Made by a program: the position numbers and the translations under genes
Shown here: one piece after another, positions 18,684 through 28,089 of the stretch
How the letters are laid out: every line of letters starts with the position of its first letter
How positions within the stretch are numbered: position 1 is the first letter of the stretch
The notes under the pieces: model-generated
What the model saw: the letters and a program-made list of their open reading frames with translations, nothing else
What the model was told of the DNA's origin: nothing
The model's database searches: none
DNA from: Cognataquiflexum aquatile
GTDB lineage: Bacteria; Bacteroidota; Bacteroidia; Cytophagales; Cyclobacteriaceae
Direction of reading: 5' to 3'
Assembly: GCF_003316845.1 (NCBI RefSeq)
Contig: NZ_QMIK01000006.1
Coordinates: 1-64,000, forward strand
Length of the DNA: 64,000 nucleotides

Positions 18684-18750
18684 TCCCGTTACCCTTCGCT
18701 TACCCTTCGCTTACCCTTCCGTTACACCCTCCTTACCCATTCGTTACCTT
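18684..18750. repeat. six tandem ~11-base CGTTACCCTTC repeats
   Basis: Six imperfect direct repeats of C[G/C]TTACCCTTC follow each other without spacers. They lie about 100 bases past the creatininase stop on that gene's downstream side. They could be a cluster of protein-binding sites or simple slippage DNA. Confidence 0.5.
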
Positions 18751-18858
18751 TTGACTAATTTCTAAGAAACCATATAATTATTCCGATATTTTTTACAATT
18801 GCACATTTCCAAGATGGAAACTTAGGTATCTTCTTAGCAGAATTGGTACCCAACCACA

Positions 18859-19620
18859 TTACTCATAAAGCTTCTTCCTATCCACTTTACAAAGGTCAAT
18901 CATCAGTTGACCGACTTTGGCGCAGACATCGTTGAAATACCTTTCTCCTTTTTCAGCATTGGATTTTTTGGGATTGCCGATACCGGTGTCCTCGGTAACT
19001 TCTGACCATTTCCTTTCGGCCCAAGCCCACTTTTCCCTGATACCGGGGATGACGGATTTCTTCTCTTTGCCTTCTCCGGCTTCTTCCAATGGCAGCACCA
19101 ACCGTGGATGCAGGTACATGATCAGACTTGTTTCCATCTCGTCGGCATGGTCTCCCGCTTCCTCAAAATACAGACTTTTGTCCAAGGCCTGATACCAATT
19201 GCAGGTGACGAGCATCATCTCTGGAAATTGGAGTCCAAGTTCCCTGAGCATGGTCTTAAAATCATTGCCACCGTGGCTGTTCAGGATCAAAAATTTCTTA
19301 ACCCCCTGTCTGTCCAATACCGTCAGGATATCCCTTAATATGGCCATTTGGGTACTTGGATTCATGTTGATGTCCAGGTAAATGTCGCTCTGACCGGTAT
19401 TCACACCAAAAGGCAAAACAGGCAACACAATTGCTTTCACACCTTTTTCCCAAGCAAATTTTCCTGCTCCGGCGGCGATGGACTCCGCTTCAAAAATGTC
19501 TGTCCCATAAGGCATATGGTAATTGTGTGCTTCTGTGGCTCCCCAAGGAAGGATAGCCAATTCAAAGCGATGGTGTTCCAGGTTTTTCCAGTTGTTTTCA
19601 GCGAGGATATAAGGTCTCAT
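18859..19620 (-). CDS. creatininase-family amidohydrolase
   Basis: This is a metal-dependent amidohydrolase of the creatinine amidohydrolase fold, 253 residues. The metal ligands lie in ILPWGATEAHNYHMPYGTD (Glu30, His35, Asp41 region), in LNSHGGN near 115, and in DHADEMETS. The family includes creatininase, formamide hydrolases of riboflavin synthesis and the mycofactocin peptidase MftE, so the substrate is open. The start is placed at the ATG at 19618-19620; the frame continues upstream through AAGTATCAAG word repeats. It is divergent from the aspartylglucosaminidase operon, 346 bases away. Confidence 0.85.
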   Translation of the reverse strand: MRPYILAENNWKNLEHHRFELAILPWGATEAHNYHMPYGTDIFEAESIAAGAGKFAWEKGVKAIVLPVLPFGVNTGQSDIYLDINMNPSTQMAILRDILTVLDRQGVKKFLILNSHGGNDFKTMLRELGLQFPEMMLVTCNWYQALDKSLYFEEAGDHADEMETSLIMYLHPRLVLPLEEAGEGKEKKSVIPGIREKWAWAERKWSEVTEDTGIGNPKKSNAEKGERYFNDVCAKVGQLMIDLCKVDRKKLYE

Positions 19621-19966
19621 TTTTTTAGTATCAAGTATCAAGATTAAAGTATCAAGTATTTAGAAATAAGAAGCGAGAGCCGGGAAACGAGACTCTGGAG
19701 TCGCAGAAGGCAATCTCAGTGATCAGATGAAAGGCTTAAGTCTCTAATCAGTTAACCAATTAACCAAATTAACAGTTAACCGCCCGACAACGCGAAGCAC
19801 ACAACCCTTACAACAACTACAACCATTACAACAATTATAACCGCTACAACCCCTTGTACCCTCCAACTTCCCCAAAATATTCAACCTTCCCAAATATATT
19901 TATCCGAATTTTTTTGAATCTTTAATCTTCAATCAATTTAATGTTTTTTGCACAAACCAAACCACC
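19621..19966. repeat. 346-base gap filled with word repeats
   Basis: The gap between the creatininase and aspartylglucosaminidase genes holds AGTATCAAGTATCAAG words (19627-19660), AGTTAACCAATTAACC words (19739-19780) and ACAACCATTACAACAATTATAACC words (19800-19855). It also holds GACAACGCGAAGCACACAAC, like the units at 17.6-18.5 kb. No gene or clear promoter was seen. Confidence 0.5.
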
Positions 19967-20953
19967 ATGTCCAACAGAAGATCATTTCTTAAGAAAACAC
20001 TCGCCACATCATCATTACTTATACCTGCATCGCTATCTTCTGCGACTGATCTTTTTTCTTCCACAAGTTATGGGGAAAAATTCAAACCGCTTATCCTTTC
20101 CACTTGGAACCATGGAATGCCCGCCAATGACCGTGCTTGGGAGGTTTTGATGAAATCCGGAAATCTTGTCGAAGCAGTGGAAGAAGGGGTGAAAGTGACC
20201 GAATTGGACATGGACAACTTATCAGTTGGACTGCAGGGACTTCCTGACAGGGAAGGAATTCCGACACTTGATGCCTCCATTATGAAGGGAGACGGAAGCT
20301 GCGGATCCGTGGCTTTTGTCAGACAGGTTAAGCATCCCATTTCTCTGGCGAGAATGGTCATGGAAGAAACCCCCCATGTAATGTTGGCCGGTGAAGGTGC
20401 GAGACAGTTTGCGATCGCAAAAGGATTCCCGATCGAATCCGAGACCCTCAGTCCAAAAGCCGGAGAAATGTACCAGGAATGGAAAAAGGAATCCAAATAC
20501 AAGCCCATCATCAACATTGAAAACCATGACACCATCGGGATGATAGCTTTGGGCCCTGATGGGAAGTTGGCAGGTTCTTGTACTACCAGTGGCTTGGCAT
20601 TCAAAATGCACGGCAGGGTTGGAGACAGCCCGATCATCGGCGCAGGGCTGTATGTGGACGATGAAGTGGGTGCTGCCACAGCCACAGGACTTGGTGAAAC
20701 CATCATCCGGATCTGCGGCAGCTTCCTGATTGTGGAGCTTATGCGTCAGGGGAGAACACCCCAAGAAGCCTGTGAGGAAGCGGTGAGAAGACTGATAGCC
20801 AAAAACTCCGCCAATATCAAAGACATTCAGGCAGGATTTCTTGCCATCAACAAAGACGGTGAATACGGCTCCTATGCTGTCCATCCGGGATTCAATTTTG
20901 CCAGGCACCACAGCGGGGGTGGTCTTTTGATTGATTCAAAAAGTAAATTCTAA
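19967..20953 (+). CDS. N4-(beta-N-acetylglucosaminyl)-L-asparaginase (aspartylglucosaminidase)
   Basis: This is an N-terminal nucleophile hydrolase that cuts the GlcNAc-asparagine bond left after protein and glycan are removed from N-glycoproteins. The 328 residues match. The precursor should cleave itself before Thr189 in NHDTIGMIALG, giving alpha and beta subunits; GRVGDSPIIGAGLYVDD and TATGLGETII are conserved beta-subunit motifs. The N-terminus SNRRSFLKK followed by a hydrophobic stretch resembles a twin-arginine export signal, so it probably works in the periplasm. It is followed after 3 bases by cutC. Confidence 0.9.
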   Translation: MSNRRSFLKKTLATSSLLIPASLSSATDLFSSTSYGEKFKPLILSTWNHGMPANDRAWEVLMKSGNLVEAVEEGVKVTELDMDNLSVGLQGLPDREGIPTLDASIMKGDGSCGSVAFVRQVKHPISLARMVMEETPHVMLAGEGARQFAIAKGFPIESETLSPKAGEMYQEWKKESKYKPIINIENHDTIGMIALGPDGKLAGSCTTSGLAFKMHGRVGDSPIIGAGLYVDDEVGAATATGLGETIIRICGSFLIVELMRQGRTPQEACEEAVRRLIAKNSANIKDIQAGFLAINKDGEYGSYAVHPGFNFARHHSGGGLLIDSKSKF

Positions 20954-20956
20954 GCG

Positions 20957-21703
20957 ATGGAAAAGATCTTGTTGGAAGCTCCTGTTTTTACAGTGGAGGC
21001 AGCGATCAAAGCTGCGGAATATGGAATAGACAGGTTGGAACTCTGTTCTGATTTTGGGGAAGGTGGCGAAACCCCAAGTGCCGGCATGCTCGCATTTCTC
21101 AAAGAAAAAGTAGATGTCCCGATTTTTGTCATGCTGAGACCGAGAGGGGGAGATTTTGTCTATTCCTCCGAGGAACTTTATGTCATGAAAAAGGACATTG
21201 CCATTCTCAAAAATCTCGGAGCTGATGGATTTGTTTTTGGGGTCTTGGATCAGAATGGACACGTGGACAGAGAAGCCTGCAAATACCTGATCAATGTGGC
21301 AGGAGACTTGCCCTGTACTTTTCACAGGGCTTTTGATATTGCCGCAGATAAGAAAAAAGCTTTGAGTACGATCATTGACTTGGGTTTCCAAAGAATATTG
21401 ACTTCCGGGGGAGAAAATGACGTAACCCAAGGTTTGGAGACCATTTTGGAGTTATTGGAAATGGCCAAAGACGATATTATCATCATGCCGGGCGGAGGCT
21501 CCAAACCTGAACATGTCTCGCAATTGAACCGAAACGGGCACCTTCGCGAAATCCACGCCTCCTGCAAAAGCTATAGGCCTACCCAAAGCAGTTACTTTCA
21601 TCCTTCGGTCTCCCTTTCCTCAGACCCGTTGGCATTCAAACAGGTGTTGACTGTGGATCAGAACATGGTCAATCTTTTTAGAAAAGAAATTGCAGCTCAA
21701 TGA
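20957..21703 (+). CDS. cutC: CutC-family protein
   Basis: This is a 248-residue TIM-barrel protein of the CutC family. [45 protein letters not shown] and RILTSGGE are conserved blocks. The family name comes from a proposed role in copper homeostasis in E. coli, which is disputed. In this operon, between aspartylglucosaminidase and an acetyltransferase, a role in breaking down or modifying a GlcNAc-derived compound seems as likely. It overlaps the next gene by 4 bases (ATGA). Confidence 0.9.
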   Translation: MEKILLEAPVFTVEAAIKAAEYGIDRLELCSDFGEGGETPSAGMLAFLKEKVDVPIFVMLRPRGGDFVYSSEELYVMKKDIAILKNLGADGFVFGVLDQNGHVDREACKYLINVAGDLPCTFHRAFDIAADKKKALSTIIDLGFQRILTSGGENDVTQGLETILELLEMAKDDIIIMPGGGSKPEHVSQLNRNGHLREIHASCKSYRPTQSSYFHPSVSLSSDPLAFKQVLTVDQNMVNLFRKEIAAQ

Positions 21704-22281
21704 CAGAAAGAGAAAAACTCCTTCCAGGCGAATTCTATAATTCCAGGGATCCCGAATTGCTCGAAATGTACCACCAAGCCAAAGAGTTGTTAAAGCAATG
21801 GAGTAATGTATCTTCCCGGAAAGGAGAGGAAAAATCCCGGATTCTTCAGCAGCTTTTGGGGAAAGTAGGTAAAGGTGTGTGGATAGAAGGTCCTTTCTAC
21901 TGCGATTATGGCAAGCATCTCACAATCGGAGAAAATACCTTTATCAATGCCAATGCTGTTTTTTTGGATTGCAATAGGATTGACATCGGGAAAAATGTGC
22001 TGATCGGACCCAATGTACAGATTTATACGGCGACTCATCCGATTTCTGCCTCAGACAGGATTATCCCAAACCCCGAATCCAATCAGGCGCCCTACAAAAC
22101 CAAAGCACTTCCTGTAAGGATTGGAGACAATTGTTGGATTGGTGGTAATACCGTAATTCTTCCGGGCATAACCATCGGAAACAACGTGACCGTGGCGGCA
22201 GGTTCTTTGGTCACCAAAGATATTCCTGACAACAAGCTCGCAATGGGAAGCCCTGCACGGTTGGTGCGGGATTTGGAGTGA
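21700..22281 (+). CDS. Maa/NodL-type sugar O-acetyltransferase
   Basis: This is a left-handed beta-helix (hexapeptide) acetyltransferase of 193 residues, close to maltose/galactoside O-acetyltransferases. It has an N-terminal Mac domain (about 5-60) and hexapeptide repeats from about 70 to 185. The catalytic-site loop [11 protein letters not shown] holds the expected histidine. [28 protein letters not shown] is split over the last coils. It uses acetyl-CoA in the cytoplasm. Overlap with cutC implies translational coupling and a shared pathway. Confidence 0.88.
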   Translation: MTEREKLLPGEFYNSRDPELLEMYHQAKELLKQWSNVSSRKGEEKSRILQQLLGKVGKGVWIEGPFYCDYGKHLTIGENTFINANAVFLDCNRIDIGKNVLIGPNVQIYTATHPISASDRIIPNPESNQAPYKTKALPVRIGDNCWIGGNTVILPGITIGNNVTVAAGSLVTKDIPDNKLAMGSPARLVRDLE

Positions 22282-22449
22282 TAATGAGTGAAAGAATAAT
22301 GTTTTATTATTTTTGATTATTTTTTAATATTGTTTTTTTATGTTGTATAATTTAAAATAATATATTGAATTTGATTTTTTTATCTCTATCTAATTTGTTT
22401 TAGATTTTTAATTTCTTAAATTATTAATCTCAAAATAATCAATATAGCT

Positions 22450-22908
22450 ATGGTAAAAAGTTTTCAAGGCGTGCGGGTGGTCGAACCCAAAAAAGCAGCA
22501 GCGCCCATCTTGGTCAGTGACCACATGAGCACCAATTTGGTCACCTTCCGTCCTGAGGACTCGATAGATCACGTATTGGATATGCTTACCAAAAAGAAGA
22601 TCTCCGGAGCACCGGTTTTGGATGCCAATGGCAATCTTGCCGGTATCATATCCGAAGTGGACTGCCTGAAGGAAATCATCAAAGGTAAATATTCCAATAC
22701 CCCGACATTTCCCGGAACAGTGGCTGAGCATATGACTAAGAATGTGATGACACTCTCTCCCGACCTTTCCTTGTTTGACGCAGCCCAGAAGTTTTTGGAC
22801 AACAAAATCAGGAGATTTCCTGTGATGAAGGATGGAAAATTAGTCGGTCAGATCAGTTTGAGCGATGTCATCAGAGCCTTTCCCAAACTGAAATCCACGA
22901 CTTGGTAG
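22450..22908 (+). CDS. tandem CBS-domain protein
   Basis: This is a 152-residue cytoplasmic protein made of two CBS domains, about 22-80 (DHMSTNLVTFRPEDSI, SGAPVLDANGNLAGIISEVD) and 92-148 (EHMTKNVMTLSPDLS, RRFPVMKDGKLVGQISLSD). CBS pairs bind adenosyl nucleotides and act as energy sensors. With no catalytic domain attached, the target is unknown. The gene is preceded by a 168-base gap that is extremely A+T-rich and is closed by a terminator. Confidence 0.88.
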   Translation: MVKSFQGVRVVEPKKAAAPILVSDHMSTNLVTFRPEDSIDHVLDMLTKKKISGAPVLDANGNLAGIISEVDCLKEIIKGKYSNTPTFPGTVAEHMTKNVMTLSPDLSLFDAAQKFLDNKIRRFPVMKDGKLVGQISLSDVIRAFPKLKSTTW

Positions 22909-22915
22909 TCTTAAC

Positions 22916-22948
22916 AAAAGCCTTGAAGTAATTTTCAGGGCTTTTTTT
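22916..22948 (+). terminator. rho-independent terminator after CBS gene
   Basis: AAAAGCCTTGAA pairs with TTTCAGGGCTTTT with one mismatch and is followed by T bases. Confidence 0.75.
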
Positions 22949-22975
22949 ATTGACATGCCTTTTTTACTTTGAGCC

Positions 22976-23779
22976 ATGAAAAAGTTTTACCTATTCCTGC
23001 TTTTTGCCATGATTTCTGATTTTGCTGTATTTGCCCAAAGTGGCATTGCCAAAAAGGAAATCACCCTGATGACCTATAACATTTACCATGGAGAAGATCC
23101 ATATCATCCCGGAACGGGTAATATCAGGGAAATCGCAGACCTGATCAATCAGATCAAACCTGACCTTGTTGCCCTTCAGGAAGTGGACAGCATGACCAAC
23201 AGGACAAAAAATTTCAACCCTGAGGGAAAATTGGATGTGGTACATGAATTGGGGAAATTGACAGGGATGACACCGTTTTTTGCCAAGGCAATAGACTTTT
23301 CAGAAGGGGGATATGGAGAAGGAATTCTGAGTAGACTTCCCGTCACATTTCATGCCTATTCTTTGCCAATTCCAAACGGCGGTGAGGAAAGAAGTCTCGC
23401 TGTTGCTAGTGTAGATTTGGGAAATGGAAAAAGCATCACTTTTGCAGGAACCCACTTATGCCATGAATTTGCTGAAAACAGGACTGCGCAGGTAGTCGCC
23501 ATCAAAAATATTCTTTCAGGATTCAAGGGTGCAAAGGTATTGACAGGGGATTTCAATTTCACTTCGGAGGAAACAGGGTATTCAATTCTTTCAGAAGATT
23601 TCTTAGATGTCGCATTGAAACATGGAAATCCTCAAAACACCTATTCCTCCAAAGATCCAAAAATCAGGATCGATTACTTTTGGTTAGAAAAAGAAACGGA
23701 TTGGGAAATTGTTTCAGTAGAGGTTTTGGATGTGGAATATTCCGACCACAAACCGGTGCTGGTAAAACTCAGGTTTTAA
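22976..23779 (+). CDS. exported endonuclease/exonuclease/phosphatase-family protein
   Basis: This metal-dependent hydrolase has the DNase I/sphingomyelinase fold, 267 residues, with a signal peptide (about 1-20, FA-QS). Signature positions seen are MTYNIYHGEDPY (Asn at about 34), LVALQEVDS (catalytic Glu), GTHLCHE, LTGDFN and the final YSDHKPV. The substrate may be a phospholipid, nucleic acid or inositol phosphate; nothing here decides it. It ends in a 4-base convergent overlap with the DUF3857 gene. Confidence 0.85.
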   Translation: MKKFYLFLLFAMISDFAVFAQSGIAKKEITLMTYNIYHGEDPYHPGTGNIREIADLINQIKPDLVALQEVDSMTNRTKNFNPEGKLDVVHELGKLTGMTPFFAKAIDFSEGGYGEGILSRLPVTFHAYSLPIPNGGEERSLAVASVDLGNGKSITFAGTHLCHEFAENRTAQVVAIKNILSGFKGAKVLTGDFNFTSEETGYSILSEDFLDVALKHGNPQNTYSSKDPKIRIDYFWLEKETDWEIVSVEVLDVEYSDHKPVLVKLRF

Positions 23780-26262
23780 TCCCTTGTCCGAAAAGTCTTG
23801 CAGAAAGTTGATTTTACCCTTTCAGATTTTATGAAATAAGGGATCCAGATTATCGCAGCTGCCGTTGCCCGTATGATTTCCCGAGTCTCAATTTCAAAAT
23901 CTTTACTGATAAAATATGCGGCAAGATTATCAAGAAGAGTCATTGAAATACTAATTGCATAAAACACCACCATCAACTTTGGAACACTTGTCCTTCTTCT
24001 TAAAAACAAAAGGATCAAAAGCAAAGTAAAACCCAAAAAACAAAAATTGTAAATCATCTCCGACACAACCAGAAACCTAAGAGCTTTTCCATGAGTTTCG
24101 ACGTTGGTCCAAGTTTGCTCGGCGAAATATTCCATGTCAAAGATGGTGATCAAAAGAAATACGGGGGTAGCCAAAAGCCCAATAGCAGGAAAAACAAGCC
24201 ATCCTCCAATGGATTTATTTTCCGCGTAAATCCATGGATCAGGATCGTAATTTTGGTAAAGTTTGATGCCGAAGTAAATCCAAAAGCCGGAAATAATCAG
24301 GGCAAGCAAAATGGACAGCAGTCCGAGATTTGTTGAACTGTCTTTTTGCTGACCGGTGTGGGTTACGTAAAAAGAGAGTTCCTTCATGACAGCCTCTTTC
24401 TTTTTTAACAATTCAGCAACTTCAATGGCGGGGATTGTATTTTTTAGCCTCTTCAGGGTGTGTTCTACCACTACTGTATTGCCTGCGCCAAAGATTTTAT
24501 TATCGTATGTGAATGCACCGGCATCAATGGAATTTTGATAGGGGGTAATGTTCCAGTTTTCGGGAAGTACCACTTGGGTAGTCTGATAAAATTCCTCAGC
24601 GTCCCCAACAAAATATTCCATGGTCCTATTGGCAGATTTTGGAAGTTCAAGCATTGACTCCAAGACTATGGGATATATTTGTCCAAATACATAGCTGCTG
24701 TCATCGGCATTCTGCCAAAAGTTTGGGATCTGATAATATTCCTCAACGGTGAGTAAGTTTTCTCCATTTCGGGCATAATCCATTAATTTTACAGTAGCAG
24801 TGGATGAAATCCCCGGATACAGATTGGCGTAATAATTCATGTACTCTTGGGTGATTTCCTCTTTGGAAGTATTTGCAAAAAAGGACCTGGTTTCGTCTGC
24901 CTTTCTTCCATACATCTCTGAGCGAACGATAAATTCGGCTTTTCCTGAAAAATCATTGACGGTGATGAGTTCGTTGATTTTGGTGTATGGGACTTTACCT
25001 TGGGGGATTTCAATCAGGTCTTTGACTCCCTCTTTGATAACCAGACCTACGCTGTAATTCGGAAAAAATGAATTGTCAAAAGAACCTCCCTGATCTGAAA
25101 TGGTGGGATCGATGTAATAATTCTTTCCTTCCCATTCGTAAGTCACGACACAATGGTTAAAGGCACTTTGGCTGGGTTGCAGGGCCTTCGTTTCACTTCT
25201 CAATTCGGTATTTACCAAAAGCGGATATGCTTGCACGCCTTCTTCCCTAAGTAATGCAACCAAAAGAAGGGATTTGTCTTTACAATCCCCGAATTTTTGG
25301 TCAAAAACCTTCTTTGGTGAATTGGGCAGGTAGGCACTCATTCCGGATTCCAAGCCGAGATACCGGATGTCGTCCTGGACCATCCGGATCAATTCTGGGA
25401 TTTTTTCTTCAGTTAATACTTTTTTATTGACACTCTTCAAAATCGGGCTGATCGTCCGGGAATCATATTGGTACAAAGGCAAGGCCCATGAGACGACTTC
25501 TTCCCATCCCGAAAAGTTGGATACAGAAGTCATGGGGTAATTGGCCAGCCAATGAGGCACATTGATATCAAAAGATTTTGGGCTCAAAGCTTCATTTTCC
25601 CAAGTATAGATTTTAAGACCCGATTCCTGCTCCGTTTTTGGACTGTATTCGTGGTCAATCTTTTTGAAATGAAGGTCTGAAGTTGCCGAGGTAAAGATTC
25701 TGTACCTGAATTTTTGTACAGGAAAATAAAGCTGATGGTAAAGGTCAGCGGAGAAATAATCTTTGTTAACAGGATTGATTCCTTTGATAGAATAACTGTA
25801 TTCAATGATATCCTGCTTTTGTACATCCGAAAGGTGGATGACCGCTGACAGTGAACCATCATAGATGAATTGGTTTGAGTCCGATTCTCTTTGGATGGTT
25901 TTGACTTCTCCTAGGTTGAGTTTGTTTATCTGTTGGCCATTTCTCCAAATTACTATCTCATGGAGGAAAAGTGATTGGTAGGTTGGGTCGTAATTGATGC
26001 TGATATCGGAATTTTCCTGTATTCCATCCACGGTCAACACCTGGATTTTAAATCTTGAAAAGGAAGTTTTCTGTGGCACATGATACTGTCTTTCAAACAA
26101 GAGGTAGGTGTATGCGCCTTCAGTTGGCTTAGAAGAGTTGTTTTCTGATGCTGGTCCGGTTTTGACCCATTCGGGTATGGGGGAGGTTTTTACTTGGGCA
26201 AATGATAGGCTAGAAAAAATGAATAAAAGCACTATAGAAAATGCGAATGGAATTTTCCCCAT
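23776..26262 (-). CDS. DUF3857 and transglutaminase-like membrane protein
   Basis: This is an 828-residue envelope protein with a signal peptide (to about 22, SFA-Q). A DUF3857 beta domain (about 50-220) is followed by a transglutaminase-like core. Its cysteine lies in KFGDCKDKSLLLVALLREEG near 325, its histidine in NHCVVTYEWEG and its aspartate in YYIDPT, so the triad is intact. After a further beta domain, four to five membrane spans occupy about 650-815. The family is widespread in Bacteroidota and its role is unknown; a periplasmic amidase or protease activity is plausible. Confidence 0.85.
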   Translation of the reverse strand: MGKIPFAFSIVLLFIFSSLSFAQVKTSPIPEWVKTGPASENNSSKPTEGAYTYLLFERQYHVPQKTSFSRFKIQVLTVDGIQENSDISINYDPTYQSLFLHEIVIWRNGQQINKLNLGEVKTIQRESDSNQFIYDGSLSAVIHLSDVQKQDIIEYSYSIKGINPVNKDYFSADLYHQLYFPVQKFRYRIFTSATSDLHFKKIDHEYSPKTEQESGLKIYTWENEALSPKSFDINVPHWLANYPMTSVSNFSGWEEVVSWALPLYQYDSRTISPILKSVNKKVLTEEKIPELIRMVQDDIRYLGLESGMSAYLPNSPKKVFDQKFGDCKDKSLLLVALLREEGVQAYPLLVNTELRSETKALQPSQSAFNHCVVTYEWEGKNYYIDPTISDQGGSFDNSFFPNYSVGLVIKEGVKDLIEIPQGKVPYTKINELITVNDFSGKAEFIVRSEMYGRKADETRSFFANTSKEEITQEYMNYYANLYPGISSTATVKLMDYARNGENLLTVEEYYQIPNFWQNADDSSYVFGQIYPIVLESMLELPKSANRTMEYFVGDAEEFYQTTQVVLPENWNITPYQNSIDAGAFTYDNKIFGAGNTVVVEHTLKRLKNTIPAIEVAELLKKKEAVMKELSFYVTHTGQQKDSSTNLGLLSILLALIISGFWIYFGIKLYQNYDPDPWIYAENKSIGGWLVFPAIGLLATPVFLLITIFDMEYFAEQTWTNVETHGKALRFLVVSEMIYNFCFLGFTLLLILLFLRRRTSVPKLMVVFYAISISMTLLDNLAAYFISKDFEIETREIIRATAAAIIWIPYFIKSERVKSTFCKTFRTRD

Positions 26263-26357
26263 AAATAATCTTAACTAATAGTTTTTGGAAATATAAATAA
26301 TTGGGCAATAAAATTCCAAAAGCTTCTAAAAAAATATTTAACGCCTTAGTTTTTTCC

Positions 26358-26861
26358 TTAAAGTGCTGTTCTCTTAAATCTGAATTCCTCAATGCTTTTT
26401 TTGCCCTCATTGGTCATTGCCAATCTGATCATCAATTCATCCCCTGTGCGGTGAAAAGTAATCCCGCTGAAATAGGCCGTTTGGCCTTCGGATTTGATAA
26501 ACTTAAAAATCGTCCAGTCTTCTTTTTCTTCCCAAGGGGTGAGGTCCCTGTTGAAATGTTTGATTTTCAGGGAAAGTTTTCCGTCTTCTTCCACCATGTT
26601 CATGTATTCAGAGAATATCAGGCTCCCATTCATCATAAACCGGAATGTCCCCACCATGCCGTTATCCTTGGCCGGAAGCCAGAGTTCTTCGCAGTCACCA
26701 CCTAATCCTGATCCTGTCCAGTATCCAGCCATCCAATCAAGATCTTGGATAGACCCTTTTTCGGCAGGTTGTTCCTTGTCCAGGAATAAAACGTCCTGTG
26801 CCTGTAGGCTGATGGATAGAAAGAAAATGAACAAAAATAAAGGTGCGGATTTATTTGTCAT
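26358..26861 (-). CDS. exported DUF6265-like protein
   Basis: This is a 167-residue secreted protein with a signal peptide (about 1-21, LQA-QD). The mature part is a small beta-barrel-like domain with DLDWMAGYWTGS and KDNGMVGTFRFM, typical of the DUF6265 family. Other features are HFNRDLTPWEEKEDW and a C-terminal EFRFKR. Activity is unknown. The start is set at the ATG at 26859-26861, not the longer frame, because a clean signal peptide begins there. It is divergent from the DUF1080 gene. Confidence 0.75.
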   Translation of the reverse strand: MTNKSAPLFLFIFFLSISLQAQDVLFLDKEQPAEKGSIQDLDWMAGYWTGSGLGGDCEELWLPAKDNGMVGTFRFMMNGSLIFSEYMNMVEEDGKLSLKIKHFNRDLTPWEEKEDWTIFKFIKSEGQTAYFSGITFHRTGDELMIRLAMTNEGKKSIEEFRFKRTAL

Positions 26862-26943
26862 GGTCTTGGGATTTTTTGATACCAATCTATCAAATATTTC
26901 CCTATTTTCCAGTTCAGTTTGTGCTTCTAAATCCAAAAATAAA

Positions 26944-27816
26944 ATGATCCATCAAAGACAAAATCCGGTTTATTACGCTTTCATTCTTTTTTCATTTTTC
27001 TTTATCACAGGATGTAGTGCATCCAAAAATGGAACCGAAAGTGAAGAATCAGAAGAATGGATCCAGCTTTTCAACGGCAGGGATTTAGATGATTGGACCA
27101 TCAAAATAGCCAAGCATGAACTCAACGAAAACTTTGCCAATACTTTCCGTGTGGAAGACAGTCTGATGAAAGTCAGGTACGACGGATACGGGGCCTTTGA
27201 CCAGCAATATGGCCATATCTATTTCAATACCCCTTTTTCTTATTATTTCCTGAATGTGGAATACCGTTTTGTCGGTGACCAAGCAACAGGTGGTGAAGGA
27301 TGGGCTTTGAGGAATTCCGGAGCGATGCTACATTGCCAAGACCCCAAGACGATATTGAAAGACCAGGATTTTCCGATTTCAATAGAAGGACAGTTTCTAG
27401 GCGGTGATGGTACCAATCCAAGGACCACGAGTAACCTCTGCACTCCCGGAACCAATGTCTATATGGATGGGAAGTTGTTTACGCCCCATTGTGTCAACTC
27501 CACATCCAAGACCTACCATGGAGACCAATGGGTGACAGCGCAGTTTTTGGTATTGGGAGATTCGGTTGTGTATCACATTCTCGAAGGGGATACTGTTTTG
27601 AAATACTTCAATCCGGAAATCGGTGGCGGAAATGTCAGTCCATCAGATCCTGCTGTCAAAGTTGACGGAACTCCCCTGAAGTCGGGATTTATTGCCCTTC
27701 AAAGTGAAAGCCACCCGATAGATTTCAGAAAAGTGGAATTGTTTGACTTGGCAGCTTATAAAGGAGACAAGGAAAAACTTAAAGAGGTAATGAGGAGATT
27801 GAGTAAAAAAGAGTAA
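26944..27816 (+). CDS. DUF1080 (3-keto-disaccharide hydrolase family) lipoprotein
   Basis: This is a 290-residue concanavalin-like lectin/glucanase-fold protein, DUF1080 family. The signal peptide ends with a lipobox FITGC (about Cys20). The domain begins with EEWIQLFNGRDLDDWTIK and ends with SGFIALQSESHPIDFRKVELF. Recently studied members hydrolyse 3-keto-glucosides, but many are uncharacterised. The frame extends 450 bases upstream, antisense to the DUF6265 gene, and that part is rejected; the ATG at 26944 gives a proper lipoprotein signal. Confidence 0.85.
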   Translation: MIHQRQNPVYYAFILFSFFFITGCSASKNGTESEESEEWIQLFNGRDLDDWTIKIAKHELNENFANTFRVEDSLMKVRYDGYGAFDQQYGHIYFNTPFSYYFLNVEYRFVGDQATGGEGWALRNSGAMLHCQDPKTILKDQDFPISIEGQFLGGDGTNPRTTSNLCTPGTNVYMDGKLFTPHCVNSTSKTYHGDQWVTAQFLVLGDSVVYHILEGDTVLKYFNPEIGGGNVSPSDPAVKVDGTPLKSGFIALQSESHPIDFRKVELFDLAAYKGDKEKLKEVMRRLSKKE

Positions 27817-27884
27817 AAGCCAAAGCCATTCAAATTTTCACTGATCTTTCAACCAAAGGATTTGATCAAATCAGAGGTCGTTTG

Positions 27885-28005
27885 GATGGATTGGATATTT
27901 AACTAAAAGAGCCCAGGTTTAAATAATTTAAAAATAACAACAATATTGTTGATACCAGCCCAAATTGGGTAGATATCAACAAGTCTTGTTGATATACAAT
28001 CGTTG
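27885..28005. repeat. dyad-rich element, copy 1
   Basis: The element starts with GATGGATTGGATA (27885-27897), shared exactly with 39741-39753. It then has three consecutive dyads: CAACAATATTGTTG (27938-27951), CCCAA-A-TTGGG (27959-27969), and an 11-base-arm palindrome ATATCAACAAG/CTTGTTGATAT (27973-27995). It ends at CGTTG (28001). The copy at 39741-39856 has the same order and nearly the same length with different stem sequences. It lies just before an A+T-rich orphan gene. Function is unknown. Confidence 0.5.
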
Positions 28006-28089
28006 TGTGTCATTCAGGGACGACCTTAAAATGAGCAGGGGAACTAAAATATGCGGAATTTATTTAACCATACCCAATAACAATTCAAA

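Noticed and set aside
20068-20911. Two long minus-strand frames inside the aspartylglucosaminidase gene
   Set aside because: They are antisense shadows of a clear enzyme gene.
26494-26943. 150-codon N-terminal extension of the DUF1080 gene
   Set aside because: It is antisense to the DUF6265 gene, and a proper lipoprotein signal starts at 26944.
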